NCBI GenBank assembly: GCA_021818905.1
Contig: JAKASS010000003.1
Location: 50,366 to 114,365, forward strand
Direction: 5' to 3'
Source of the DNA: Nanobdellota archaeon
GTDB lineage: Archaea; Nanobdellota; Nanobdellia; Parvarchaeales; Parvarchaeaceae
Length of the DNA: 64,000 bases
In this document: positions 33,056-41,196 of the stretch, in pieces
Numbering within the stretch: the stretch's first letter is position 1
How the letters are laid out: every line of letters begins with the position of its first letter
Notes under the pieces: generated by a model
What the model saw: only the letters and a program-made list of their open reading frames with translations
The model's database searches: none
What the model was told of the DNA's origin: nothing
Translations under genes and position numbers: made by a program

Positions 33056-33946
33056 ATGAAGATACTGATCACGGGCGGCAGCGGAAGAATCGGCTTTAAG
33101 CTGGTAAAGCGATTTGCGTCATCCGGGAATGAGGTCGTTTCCATATCAAAAACCAGCACGATAAACGTTCCTAAAGTCAAGAGCTCCTTTTTTGATCTAG
33201 CAGATGCTGGAAAAACCAGTAAGGCCATGAACGATTTTATCCCGGATATTGTCATACATACCGCAGCCTTGACCAATGTCGACATGTGTGAGACTGATCC
33301 AAAATTAGCTTATGCACAGAATGTAAACGCTACTAGAAATATTATAGAAAGTTGCAAAAAAACGGATAGCAAAGTCGTATTCGTATCATCCTCATTCGTA
33401 TTCGATGGGAAAGGGGAACTTTTTACAGAAGATTCTGGACCGTGCCCAATCAATTATTACGGGAAAACAAAACAGATCGCAGAAGAAGTCGTAAAAGACA
33501 GCGGTTTGGAATACTTGATATTGAGGACTGACCAGCCATACGGAAAATTAGAGGCGTGGCAAAAAGACGACAATGTGCGTAGGGTCTTGAAAGCTTTGCA
33601 GCAAAGTAAGGAGGTCCACGAACCCCTAGATTGGTACAATAATCCTACGTATATCAACAACTTCGTAGACGCGACGGCTGAATTAATAAAGAAGGGTTCA
33701 AATGGTGTATTTAACTTGGTCGGAAAAGATTTTATAAATAGATACGAATGGGCTATAAAAATAGCAAAAATCTTTAATAAGGACATAACAAAAGTAGAAG
33801 GAGTAGACTCAACTAGTTTCCACCTTGCGGCGATACGCCCGACTGCGAATATCAGCAACGATAAAGTCGTAAAAGAAACGGGCGTAAGATTCTTTGGTGT
33901 CGAAGAAGGTCTTTCAGAATTGAAGAAGGTGGCTTACAGAGACTAA
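33056..33946 (+). CDS. RmlD-like NAD(P)H-dependent sugar-nucleotide reductase
   Basis: Short-chain dehydrogenase of the extended RmlD family. 'ILITGGSGRIGFKLVKRF' binds the cofactor, 'FIPDIVIHTAALTNVDMCET' is the family segment, and 'INYYGKTKQIAEEVV' holds the Y-x3-K catalytic pair. It should reduce the C4 keto group after epimerisation to give the finished deoxyhexose nucleotide. Gene order (RmlC-like, then RmlD-like, 1-nt gap) supports a joint step. Its stop overlaps that of the convergent RfbG-like gene by 4 nt. Confidence 0.87.
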   Translation: MKILITGGSGRIGFKLVKRFASSGNEVVSISKTSTINVPKVKSSFFDLADAGKTSKAMNDFIPDIVIHTAALTNVDMCETDPKLAYAQNVNATRNIIESCKKTDSKVVFVSSSFVFDGKGELFTEDSGPCPINYYGKTKQIAEEVVKDSGLEYLILRTDQPYGKLEAWQKDDNVRRVLKALQQSKEVHEPLDWYNNPTYINNFVDATAELIKKGSNGVFNLVGKDFINRYEWAIKIAKIFNKDITKVEGVDSTSFHLAAIRPTANISNDKVVKETGVRFFGVEEGLSELKKVAYRD

Positions 33947-34944
33947 ACGCTATAATACTTATTTACTCTTTCTACGACTGAGATCCATTCGGGGTTCGCG
34001 TCGTACCATTCTAAAGTCTCTTTAAGCGCTTCTTTTAATGTATACGCGGGCTTCCAGCCAAGAACTCGTCTTATTTTACCAGAAGATATATATTGCTTGT
34101 CTATTTCCCCCAGTGTATCGCCTTTAAGTAAAATTGGTTTTATCTTCTTTGGCCGGTCCGCAATCGCTATTACCATATTAGCTAGCTGTATAACCGACGT
34201 GGGTTTACCCGTCCCTAGATTAAAAACTTCTCCATTTGACTTGTTTTGTTTTTCTGCTACTAGTTTTATGCCGGCTACCGCATCTTTTACATACAAATAA
34301 TCTCTTATATGTTTTCCGTTGCCTCTTATAACTGGCGCTTTGTTGGACAAGACGTTCAATATGAAGTCCGGTACGGCCCTTAATATATTCGCGTCCCCTC
34401 CGCCTATGATGTTTGACATCCTAACTATGCTACTTTTTAAGCCGTAGCTGATATTGTAAGAATTTACCAGACGATCTGCTGCTAATTTTGCCGCGTCGTA
34501 TGGAGATTTACTTGAAACGGGGCAGTCCTCATCGATAGGGACGTATTTTGGTTCGCCATATACTTTATCAGTACTTACAAACAAAAGGAACGGTGGTCTA
34601 GCGGATTTCCTTAGAGCTTCGAGTATATTCAACGTACCGTTCGCATCTATATTGAATGTATCTACGGGGTGCGTCTTACTATATAAAACTTGAGTTATCG
34701 CGGCCAAATGAAAAAGCGCGTCCTGACCATTAACAAGTCCTTTCATTGCGTCTGGGTCTCGTACATCGCCGTATAATACTTTTATCGAATTCTCTCTGCC
34801 CTTAAATCTGATCAGGCCTCGTGGGCTGTTTTTTCTCATTAGAAGTGTGATATTTGCGCCTTCATCTAAAAGCGAGTTAGCTAGCCAAGCGCCGATAAAT
34901 CCGGTCGCACCGGTCAAAGCGATATTTTTACCTTTCCACTCCAT
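33943..34944 (-). CDS. CDP-glucose 4,6-dehydratase-like (RfbG)
   Basis: Extended SDR with 'NIALTGATGFIGAWLANSLL', 'FHLAAITQVLYSKTHP', 'FVSTDKVYGEP' and 'YDAAKLAADRLV' (Y-x3-K). The C-terminal landmarks 'NIIGGGDANILRAVPDFI' and 'EIDKQYISSGKIRRVLGWKP' are typical of CDP-glucose 4,6-dehydratase and set it apart from RmlB and GDP-mannose dehydratase. It should convert CDP-glucose to CDP-4-keto-6-deoxyglucose. The partner cytidylyltransferase lies 9 nt upstream in the same direction. Confidence 0.87.
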   Translation of the reverse strand: MEWKGKNIALTGATGFIGAWLANSLLDEGANITLLMRKNSPRGLIRFKGRENSIKVLYGDVRDPDAMKGLVNGQDALFHLAAITQVLYSKTHPVDTFNIDANGTLNILEALRKSARPPFLLFVSTDKVYGEPKYVPIDEDCPVSSKSPYDAAKLAADRLVNSYNISYGLKSSIVRMSNIIGGGDANILRAVPDFILNVLSNKAPVIRGNGKHIRDYLYVKDAVAGIKLVAEKQNKSNGEVFNLGTGKPTSVIQLANMVIAIADRPKKIKPILLKGDTLGEIDKQYISSGKIRRVLGWKPAYTLKEALKETLEWYDANPEWISVVERVNKYYSV

Positions 34945-34953
34945 TTTTATGTT

Positions 34954-35757
34954 TCAACTCCAAACTTTCCAGGGCGCTTTTCCTAGATTCTGCCCAGCTT
35001 CAGAGAAAACCCCCGTTTCCCACAATTTGTTAAGACGTGTAACGTCCTTATGCGTATCCATACATGCCCAAAAGCCCTCGTGTTTGTATGCCATTAGTTC
35101 TCTTTCGTTAGCAAGTCTTTGTAAAGGTTCCATCTCAAGTACAGAATTCTCAGATAATCGGTCAAATATTCGATCACTAAAGACAAAAAAGCCACCGTTT
35201 ATATAACCCGGCAAAGTGGGTTTCTCTTTAAATGAGTCGACTACTCCATTTTTTATTGTAACCACTCCAAACGGGTTCATGGTGTGCACGGCAGTAAGCG
35301 TGGCGGTTTTTCCTTTCTTTTCATGAAAACTTAACAATTTTTTTATGTCTACATCCGAAACCCCGTCACAATATGTCATGAAAAAGGTGTCTGAGTTTAC
35401 GACGTTTTCCAAACGCTTTAAGCGCCCCCCAGATTCGGTTTCCAATCCGGTTTCTATAAAATTTATATTGAATTTGTAGTCCTCGAATGGCGCGTAGTCC
35501 AAGGTGGCGTCTTCTATCTTTATAGAGAACCTTTTTTCGTGAGATTCTCTTTCAAAGTACTGTTTTATTGAGTCGCCTTTATACCCAAGAGCGACTATAA
35601 AATCATTAAATCCGTAATGTGAATAAATCCGCATAACGTGCTCTATGATGGCCATTTTACCGATAGGTACAAGAGCCTTAGGAATCCTGGCAGAAAAGTC
35701 CCTCATTCTGGTACCTAAGCCTCCCGCCAGTATTACGACCGGAATTTCTTCTGACAT
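34954..35757 (-). CDS. Glucose-1-phosphate cytidylyltransferase (RfbF)
   Basis: Nucleotidyltransferase with 'VVILAGGLGTRMRDFSARIP' and 'KALVPIGKMAIIEHVM'. The RfbF-specific marks 'FFMTYCDGVSDVDIKKLLSF', 'HEGFWACMDTHKD' and the C-terminal 'APWKVW' separate it from thymidylyl- and guanylyltransferases. It makes CDP-glucose from CTP and glucose 1-phosphate, the entry step of CDP-deoxyhexose synthesis. Usual length (267). It is first in the two-gene minus-strand unit with the RfbG-like gene. Confidence 0.9.
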   Translation of the reverse strand: MSEEIPVVILAGGLGTRMRDFSARIPKALVPIGKMAIIEHVMRIYSHYGFNDFIVALGYKGDSIKQYFERESHEKRFSIKIEDATLDYAPFEDYKFNINFIETGLETESGGRLKRLENVVNSDTFFMTYCDGVSDVDIKKLLSFHEKKGKTATLTAVHTMNPFGVVTIKNGVVDSFKEKPTLPGYINGGFFVFSDRIFDRLSENSVLEMEPLQRLANERELMAYKHEGFWACMDTHKDVTRLNKLWETGVFSEAGQNLGKAPWKVWS

Positions 35758-35816
35758 ATTATCATTAAAGAAAACCGCTAGTATTTAAATTAGAACGCGT
35801 TTGAATTATTAAAAAT

Positions 35817-36770
35817 ATGGCAAAGGTCGATGGATTAAATAGTCTTTTTACCAGTAAAAACCCTACCGATGTCCTTGATTTCTATACGAGATTCAAAGAT
35901 GCAAATGCTTTGATAAAATGGTCCATGGGTCGCCCCCATGGGCGAGCAAAGATATATGAAGTGCATGGCAGAAAGGACGTGATAGTGGTGATCCCTACGG
36001 CTGACCGATTTGGTGAGATGGCTAAAGACTGCGAAGAGACATTCAGAGGCCAGCAGATAATATTCGTAGAAAGCGGCGGGCTTGGGGACCAATATTTTAA
36101 CTACTCAAGAAATTGCAATGTCGGCATGAAATATGCGTTGAAATATAAGCCAAAATGGATCGTTGTTTCTGGTGACGATGTTTACAAGATAGACAGTCTA
36201 GACATATTGAGAGATGGACTCAAAAAGTTAGATGGTAAGAGGATAGACGCGGTCTTTATAGACCCCCGCCCAGACTACTACCATTCCTACCCCTCCAGCA
36301 TAGTAAAGATCAGGAATTGGACGATGTATATGGCTTATCGTCATTTGCGTAGGCTTCCGTACTTAGAGATTGACCGCTTTATGCGCAAATTTGATTCTAA
36401 ATACGTCCTTTATGACCTAAACGACCGCGGCTCAAAGGGTAGCATAAGGACGATTTTAATGAAAATGATATTTAAAAAGATCGATGACTTGTTTACAGTC
36501 GGAGATTTTTGTGTCTTTAGCCTTGATTTTGTCAAAGGTTCTGGGGGCAAAGTATTCGATGAAACGTACATAAACGGCGGGGAAGATTGCGACTTATCCG
36601 TTCTTATCCGTAAAAGTAAAAGGTATGCTCAAATAAATTTTAGGATAGGGTCTAAGAATGGCGGCGGAAACTCTCTCGGAAAAGGGGACGCTAGGGGTGC
36701 TAGGGGATACCGGGACTTATTTGCTTTTATTTATTTCAATAGCAAGTGCCCTAAATATTTAAAGAGCTGA
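35817..36770 (+). CDS. Putative GT-A-type glycosyltransferase, unassigned family
   Basis: I do not recognise a named family, but the layout is GT-A-like: 'DVIVVIPTADRFGEMAKDCE' as the first strand, 'FNYSRNCNVGMKYALKYKPK' then 'WIVVSGDDVYKID' giving a DD-type metal motif, and 'VFDETYINGGEDCDLSVLIR' as the E-D catalytic segment. The N-terminal 'LNSLFTSKNPTDVLDFYTRF' and 'GRAKIYEV' recur in the next gene, so the two are tandem paralogs. It lies within the surface-sugar locus, so sugar transfer to a glycan is the likely role. No membrane helix is seen. Confidence 0.7.
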   Translation: MAKVDGLNSLFTSKNPTDVLDFYTRFKDANALIKWSMGRPHGRAKIYEVHGRKDVIVVIPTADRFGEMAKDCEETFRGQQIIFVESGGLGDQYFNYSRNCNVGMKYALKYKPKWIVVSGDDVYKIDSLDILRDGLKKLDGKRIDAVFIDPRPDYYHSYPSSIVKIRNWTMYMAYRHLRRLPYLEIDRFMRKFDSKYVLYDLNDRGSKGSIRTILMKMIFKKIDDLFTVGDFCVFSLDFVKGSGGKVFDETYINGGEDCDLSVLIRKSKRYAQINFRIGSKNGGGNSLGKGDARGARGYRDLFAFIYFNSKCPKYLKS

Positions 36771-36799
36771 AAATTAAAAATAGACCTGGTAAAACTATA

Positions 36800-38089
36800 A
36801 TGGGTTTCGTAAATACGTTCGGGGCGCATAAACTCCTAAAACTGGAAGCCTTTATAAGGATATTTAAACGGATAAAAGACGACGGCCTGGAGTTTCGTAT
36901 ATACGGCCCAAACTTCCCACGCCCGGATCTGATAGCCGATGACAAACGGATAAAATATTTTGGGCGGTTAGACGAATCCCTTATCGTAGATACTTATAAC
37001 ACTTTCGATGCATACCTGCAGACTTCTCCTAAAGAAGGATTTGGCATCCCGATTATGAAATCAAAGGCCTGCGAAGTGCCTGTCTTGTGTTACGACCGGC
37101 ATATCTTTGTCTGTCATAATTTTAATGATGTAATCGCTTATATCAAGAAAAATTATCTGTTGGCCTTAAGGCTTATAAATAATAAAACTTACTATACGCG
37201 TATGGACGAATTAAACCGTTTATTCACAAGTAAGAATCCAGAAGACGTTATGAAATTTTATTCTTATTTCAATACGCCTAAACAATTAATTAAATGGGCT
37301 AAGGATAGGCCGCGTGGACGGGCAAAGATATACGAAATAAATGGCGACAGGAATGTGGTAGTCGTTGTTCCAACCGCAGATCACAATGGTAAATATGCGA
37401 ATAACTGTAAGAAACTCTTCAAAGGTCAACAGATAATTTTCGTAGAGAGTGGCGGGGCGAACGATAAGTTTTTTAATTATTCACGCAACTGCAACGTTGG
37501 CTTAAATTACGCCATGAGATACAAATCTAAGTGGGTAGTGTTAAGCAATGATGATATGTATAAGATTGATGACGTTTCTAAACTAGCGGGCGAATTACAA
37601 GAAGTAGATAATACCAAGTTTGACGCGGCGTTTCACATTAACGACCAAAGAATAGTGTACATAGTAAGGAGGACTCTGCTTTCTAGACTTGCCATGAAAT
37701 TTTCACACCAACATAGATCGATAGAGAGGTTGATTGATAAATTTGGGGTCAAATATGCTTTTCTAAATAAAAGAGGGCCTCTCTATATGATGGCGACTAG
37801 AATTATTTATCCAAAACGCTTGATAAAGTTCGCTGATATCCTGGATTTCTGTGCATTTAGCCGTGAATTTCTTAAGACGCAAAATAAAAAAGTTTTTGAT
37901 GAAAACTTTATTAATGGCGGCGAAGACTTTGACATTTCACTAAGAATAAGAAAGTTAGCGGATATCTCATTTAGAATAGGGACCTATGGCGCGAGAACCA
38001 TCGGTGGCGGTGTAGCCGTAAAACTTAGACGCATCGTGAACAGGGTTTATTTTTTTACAAAACTAGATCTATTAAATCGTGCTAATTAA
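36800..38089 (+). CDS. GT-A-like paralog preceded in frame by a GT4 C-terminal remnant
   Basis: Residues 135-429 are a paralog of the preceding protein ('LNRLFTSKNPEDVMKFYSYF', 'VVVVVPTADHNG', 'WVVLSNDDMYKID', 'FINGGEDFDISLRIR'). Residues 1-134 instead match only the second half of GT4 enzymes such as the one at 39967 ('DDKRIKYFGRLDESLIV', 'YLQTSPKEGFGIPIMKSKA'), with no acceptor domain before them. An ATG at 37202 corresponds to the paralog's start, and TTATAAAT lies about 25-30 nt before it. The true gene may therefore start at 37202, with the upstream part a glycosyltransferase relic joined in frame. A genuine fusion is the alternative. Confidence 0.65.
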   Translation: MGFVNTFGAHKLLKLEAFIRIFKRIKDDGLEFRIYGPNFPRPDLIADDKRIKYFGRLDESLIVDTYNTFDAYLQTSPKEGFGIPIMKSKACEVPVLCYDRHIFVCHNFNDVIAYIKKNYLLALRLINNKTYYTRMDELNRLFTSKNPEDVMKFYSYFNTPKQLIKWAKDRPRGRAKIYEINGDRNVVVVVPTADHNGKYANNCKKLFKGQQIIFVESGGANDKFFNYSRNCNVGLNYAMRYKSKWVVLSNDDMYKIDDVSKLAGELQEVDNTKFDAAFHINDQRIVYIVRRTLLSRLAMKFSHQHRSIERLIDKFGVKYAFLNKRGPLYMMATRIIYPKRLIKFADILDFCAFSREFLKTQNKKVFDENFINGGEDFDISLRIRKLADISFRIGTYGARTIGGGVAVKLRRIVNRVYFFTKLDLLNRAN

Positions 38090-38183
38090 TTATACTAGTA
38101 TTTAATTACGCCGAATAAAATACTTTAAGATGCGCAGATAGTGATTTATTACGTTACAACGCATAAAAATAATATACAGTGTT

Positions 38184-38271
38184 GGGGTGGTGATCTAACT
38201 TGGCTATGATACCTGACTTGGGACCTAGTCGAGACCTCAGGTTGTTCTGGGTTCAAATCCCAGCTACCCCA
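38184..38271 (+). tRNA. tRNA-Pro(TGG) with a short intron
   Basis: Acceptor GGGGTGG/CTACCCC (one G-T pair), discriminator A, and T arm CTGGG-TTCAAAT-CCCAG are intact. The anticodon stem CCTGA/TCAGG encloses CTTGGG plus 14 further nt, which fits anticodon TGG with a 13-nt intron at position 37/38. The D loop (GGCTATGAT) also resembles tRNA-Pro. A T-rich run follows. Confidence 0.8.
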
Positions 38272-38330
38272 CTTTTATTTTAAAATAAAGACCTGGACAA
38301 ACGAGAAAAATCACGACCTATCATTAAGAT

Positions 38331-38717
38331 TTACGCTTTGTGAGTCAAGCCCATTATGCTCCCTACCAAGCCAAGTATGAAGCCTATTACGAAGCCGCCG
38401 CCGGAGACTATCCCGATGAGTGTAAAGACAAGACCTATCACGGACCATGTCCTTATCTGGTTGGCATCGGTAGAGTTGATGTACATCGCGGCAACGATCA
38501 TTAATGCGCCGCAAACGACTCCTAATGCGCCGGCAGCTATCATCAATGCGCCGAATGTGCCGGTAGCCATCATTAATGCACCAAAACCTGCAGCCGATAA
38601 TAATAACGATGTAGCGAACAATGAGGCTGAAAGAGCAAACAGGCCGGACAACAGTGTAAGTATACCGCCGACTAAAAGGAGCACATAAGCAACCTGTCTT
38701 TCTTGTTTGTGTGCCAT
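38331..38717 (-). CDS. Four-helix membrane protein, function unknown
   Basis: The 128 residues contain four hydrophobic helices. The middle part has an internal repeat: 'FGALMMATGTFGALMIAAGA' followed by 'GVVCGALMIVAAM'. The general look is that of small DUF4064-like membrane proteins, without catalytic residues. Its promoter region is occupied by four copies of a 14-bp tandem repeat. Confidence 0.6.
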   Translation of the reverse strand: MAHKQERQVAYVLLLVGGILTLLSGLFALSASLFATSLLLSAAGFGALMMATGTFGALMIAAGALGVVCGALMIVAAMYINSTDANQIRTWSVIGLVFTLIGIVSGGGFVIGFILGLVGSIMGLTHKA

Positions 38718-38720
38718 ATA

Positions 38721-38776
38721 ATAAGTTAAAATTAATAAGTTAAAATTAATAAGTTAAAATTAATAAGTTAAAATTA
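38721..38776. repeat. Four exact tandem copies of a 14-bp AT-rich unit
   Basis: The unit ATAAGTTAAAATTA is repeated four times without change and fills the gap between the stop codon at 38774 and the start at 38717. It includes TATA-like sequence for the downstream gene, so copy number could tune expression. Confidence 0.9.
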
Positions 38777-39181
38777 TTTCTTCTTAGCGTGATGCTTTGC
38801 CGCTTTGTGCTTCACTGCTTTATGTGGTTTTGCCGCTGACATTGCAGCGTGCTTGTGCGGAGTTACTTCCTTCTCTGCGGCTTCATCTGCAGGTTCCTGT
38901 ACCACGGTCACTCTGCGTATCGCTTCTAAAGAAGTTAATATTACACCGACGTTGTTCTTTACCTTTGCGTTTATGTCTCTTACGGCCTCTTCCTTTGAAT
39001 GTGTAAGGTCTTGGAACTCTTCTCTCGCGATCTCGCCCGCGGCATATCTCTTGCTGTTATCATTATAAGTGGCAAGAACATTTTCCAACTCTTCCTGCAT
39101 GCCTCTTACAGCATCTGTAGACTCTTTCGCCTGCCTAAGGTCGGTATCTACTTCGTGGATCTCTATTTTCTTGAGCGGCAT
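38774..39181 (-). CDS. Helical protein with a Lys/Ala/His-rich tail, function unknown
   Basis: Residues 1-95 form a likely helical hairpin or coiled coil ('VDTDLRQAKESTDAVRGMQE', 'SKEEAVRDINAKVKNNVGVI'). Residues 105-135 are a basic, low-complexity tail of Lys, Ala and His repeats ending 'KHHAKKK', similar in composition to histone H1-type tails. Nucleic-acid binding through the tail is plausible. The gene is flanked by two small membrane-protein genes on the same strand. Confidence 0.6.
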   Translation of the reverse strand: MPLKKIEIHEVDTDLRQAKESTDAVRGMQEELENVLATYNDNSKRYAAGEIAREEFQDLTHSKEEAVRDINAKVKNNVGVILTSLEAIRRVTVVQEPADEAAEKEVTPHKHAAMSAAKPHKAVKHKAAKHHAKKK

Positions 39182-39217
39182 AAAACATAGAATAATTTGT
39201 AGTATTTAAATGTTGTA

Positions 39218-39898
39218 TCAGGATTGCGACTGACGCCACAGATAGTAAAATGCTATGGCTTGCAGGATGAAAGCGACGAAGATTATTATCAGACCAAGAC
39301 CGAAAACCGCTGTAAGGGCCGCGCCAACTAGGTAAACCATACCTGTTGAAGCGAAAAGATGAACGCCCGTTCTTTCTGCTATCGCATTGAAACTTCGCCT
39401 AAGGAATATGGCACTTATCACGAAGGTCGCTACAAGCACAGCCAAAGTCAATACCACTGGTACGAGCAGAGTTTGTATTACGGAAGATTCCAATGATGCC
39501 GAGATGGAAGTGGCGTTTGTTATCTGAGTCACTAGACTGGAGACCTGCGACGAACTGAGGACGATAAGGATGTAGGTTGCCGCAGCTGCTATCCCTACTG
39601 CGACGGTCACGAGATATAATGCGTAATTCTTAAAGATCGGTGGATAATTGAAGTTTTTAGACAGCGTGTACACGGCTATGCCGACAAAGACAAAGCCTAC
39701 TATCGCGACAGCCCAACCTAAGGACACGAATTCGATTAGCAGTATAAGGATTGAACCGATTATCCCGAAAAGTCCTATCTTACCCGCGTCCTTAAGCGCT
39801 TTTTTAGGACCGAGACCCTTCCCGCAGTGCCCGCAGAACTTTGCGCCCTTCGCATTTTTAAAACCGCAATTTGGACAAAAGTGGGATTCTTGCTTCAT
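39218..39898 (-). CDS. Zinc-ribbon membrane protein, function unknown
   Basis: An N-terminal zinc ribbon (C8-PN-C11 and C22-GH-C25) is followed by five or six hydrophobic helices in 226 residues. Proteins with this layout are common in archaea, but the biochemical role is not known. No protease or transporter motif is visible. It is transcribed in the same direction as the coiled-coil gene, 36 nt upstream of it. Confidence 0.65.
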   Translation of the reverse strand: MKQESHFCPNCGFKNAKGAKFCGHCGKGLGPKKALKDAGKIGLFGIIGSILILLIEFVSLGWAVAIVGFVFVGIAVYTLSKNFNYPPIFKNYALYLVTVAVGIAAAATYILIVLSSSQVSSLVTQITNATSISASLESSVIQTLLVPVVLTLAVLVATFVISAIFLRRSFNAIAERTGVHLFASTGMVYLVGAALTAVFGLGLIIIFVAFILQAIAFYYLWRQSQS

Positions 39899-39966
39899 AT
39901 GGTCTAAATAAGATTCCGATTTATAAAGTTTTATTAAATTGACCAGTTTTGGTAGCTTTTTGCTCT

Positions 39967-41121
39967 TTACTGCCCGTTTTTACGCGGTAAACTGGGGTCA
40001 TTTTCATTCAAAACTTTTCTGTAAACGTCTAATGTTCTTTTCGCTACGTACTTGGCATCGCATTTTTTGGCATCATTCGCAGCCTTATCCAAGTCTGCGC
40101 TCTTCCACTCTTTGTCATCCAGCATCCGAGTCAAATCTTTCGCATCCTTGAATTGGAGCGTGTTTCTCTTGACGATTTCTGTTATCTCTCCTTTTGCGTA
40201 CGTTATCACTGGGACCTTGCACTTCTTTGCCTCCATTACTGGCATCCCAAAGCCTTCCCATATGGAAGGGAATACAAAGACATCAAACGAATTCATTATT
40301 TTTGGAAGGTCTTCAGTCGCAGGAAAGCCGCGGTATCTTATCCTTTTGTCATCGCTTATCTTATACGGCATCTGCCCACCATAAAGCCTTAGCTCCAGGT
40401 TTTTGTCCTTCGTCTTCTTAAAGGCTTCTATTAGCATCCTAACGTTTTTATTCGGAAGATAGCTGCTTATGTGGCCTACAATCGTCTTTTGGCCGCTCTT
40501 TTTTGATCTCTCCGGCTTAAACGAGTCATTTATTATGGGATATATTATAGGACACCGCGCTTCCGATACTTTGTATCTTTCCATGACTTCTTTCTGCGTC
40601 TTTTCGCTGACGCATATGGCTGCCTTCGCACGCCCCATTACAAAACTAGTGGCTGCCATCCTAGTCAGGCTTATAAACGGGGCAGAGATGACCATGAGGG
40701 GCTTCCTCAAAAAATTATGCGGCGCGTTGTATTCCTTTATCATCCCTTTAAGAGTTGGGACCTTGAAAACGTCTAGGTCGTGCATTGTAACGACATAAGT
40801 CGATCTTCTGAGCCCCAGCGGATTAAATAGCGCGTCAAAACTTATGAATCCCGGATCGAGGTAGTGTGTCAGGTCCGCGCTCTCCTTCGCCTTTGGATGC
40901 GCTTGCCTTTCTTTGTACAAGTGCTTTGGCATGTTGAAAACGTTGCCTTTTATCAACGCCGTTTCACAGATATCGAACTCGCTTTTTTCTTTCTTTAATG
41001 CATCCAGCAGCCTGACACCATATTCTATTATACCGACACCGCTGTTTGCAACGAAGCTTCCAGAAACTAGTTTGACCAGATATTTTTGCTTTGAACGTGA
41101 AATACGTTTTTTATTCAACAT
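39967..41121 (-). CDS. Glycosyltransferase, GT4 family
   Basis: 'SGVGIIEYGVRLLDAL' starts the acceptor domain. 'TIVGHISSYLPNKNVRMLIE', 'LELRLYGGQMPYKISDDKRI', 'DVFVFPSIWEGFGMPVMEAK' (E-x7-E) and 'KVPVITYAKGEI' build the donor site. It is a paralog of the enzyme at 42317, and a stretch of about 145 bp in the donor domain is nearly identical at DNA level, suggesting gene conversion. It probably acts in the same surface-glycan pathway, with a flippase-like protein encoded between the two. Confidence 0.88.
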   Translation of the reverse strand: MLNKKRISRSKQKYLVKLVSGSFVANSGVGIIEYGVRLLDALKKEKSEFDICETALIKGNVFNMPKHLYKERQAHPKAKESADLTHYLDPGFISFDALFNPLGLRRSTYVVTMHDLDVFKVPTLKGMIKEYNAPHNFLRKPLMVISAPFISLTRMAATSFVMGRAKAAICVSEKTQKEVMERYKVSEARCPIIYPIINDSFKPERSKKSGQKTIVGHISSYLPNKNVRMLIEAFKKTKDKNLELRLYGGQMPYKISDDKRIRYRGFPATEDLPKIMNSFDVFVFPSIWEGFGMPVMEAKKCKVPVITYAKGEITEIVKRNTLQFKDAKDLTRMLDDKEWKSADLDKAANDAKKCDAKYVAKRTLDVYRKVLNENDPSLPRKNGQ

Positions 41122-41196
41122 ATCGGCGCTTGATTAATTGATACGAAACAAAATCAGAATTTAAGCATTTCCAAGCTGATTCTGTGGAGTTTATCT

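Noticed and set aside
32482-33946. dTDP-rhamnose pathway
   Set aside because: RmlC- and RmlD-like genes are present but RmlA and RmlB are not; the nearby nucleotidyltransferase and dehydratase are of the CDP-glucose type.
38721-38776. CRISPR-like array
   Set aside because: The 14-bp units are directly tandem without spacers, and there are no cas1/cas2 genes.
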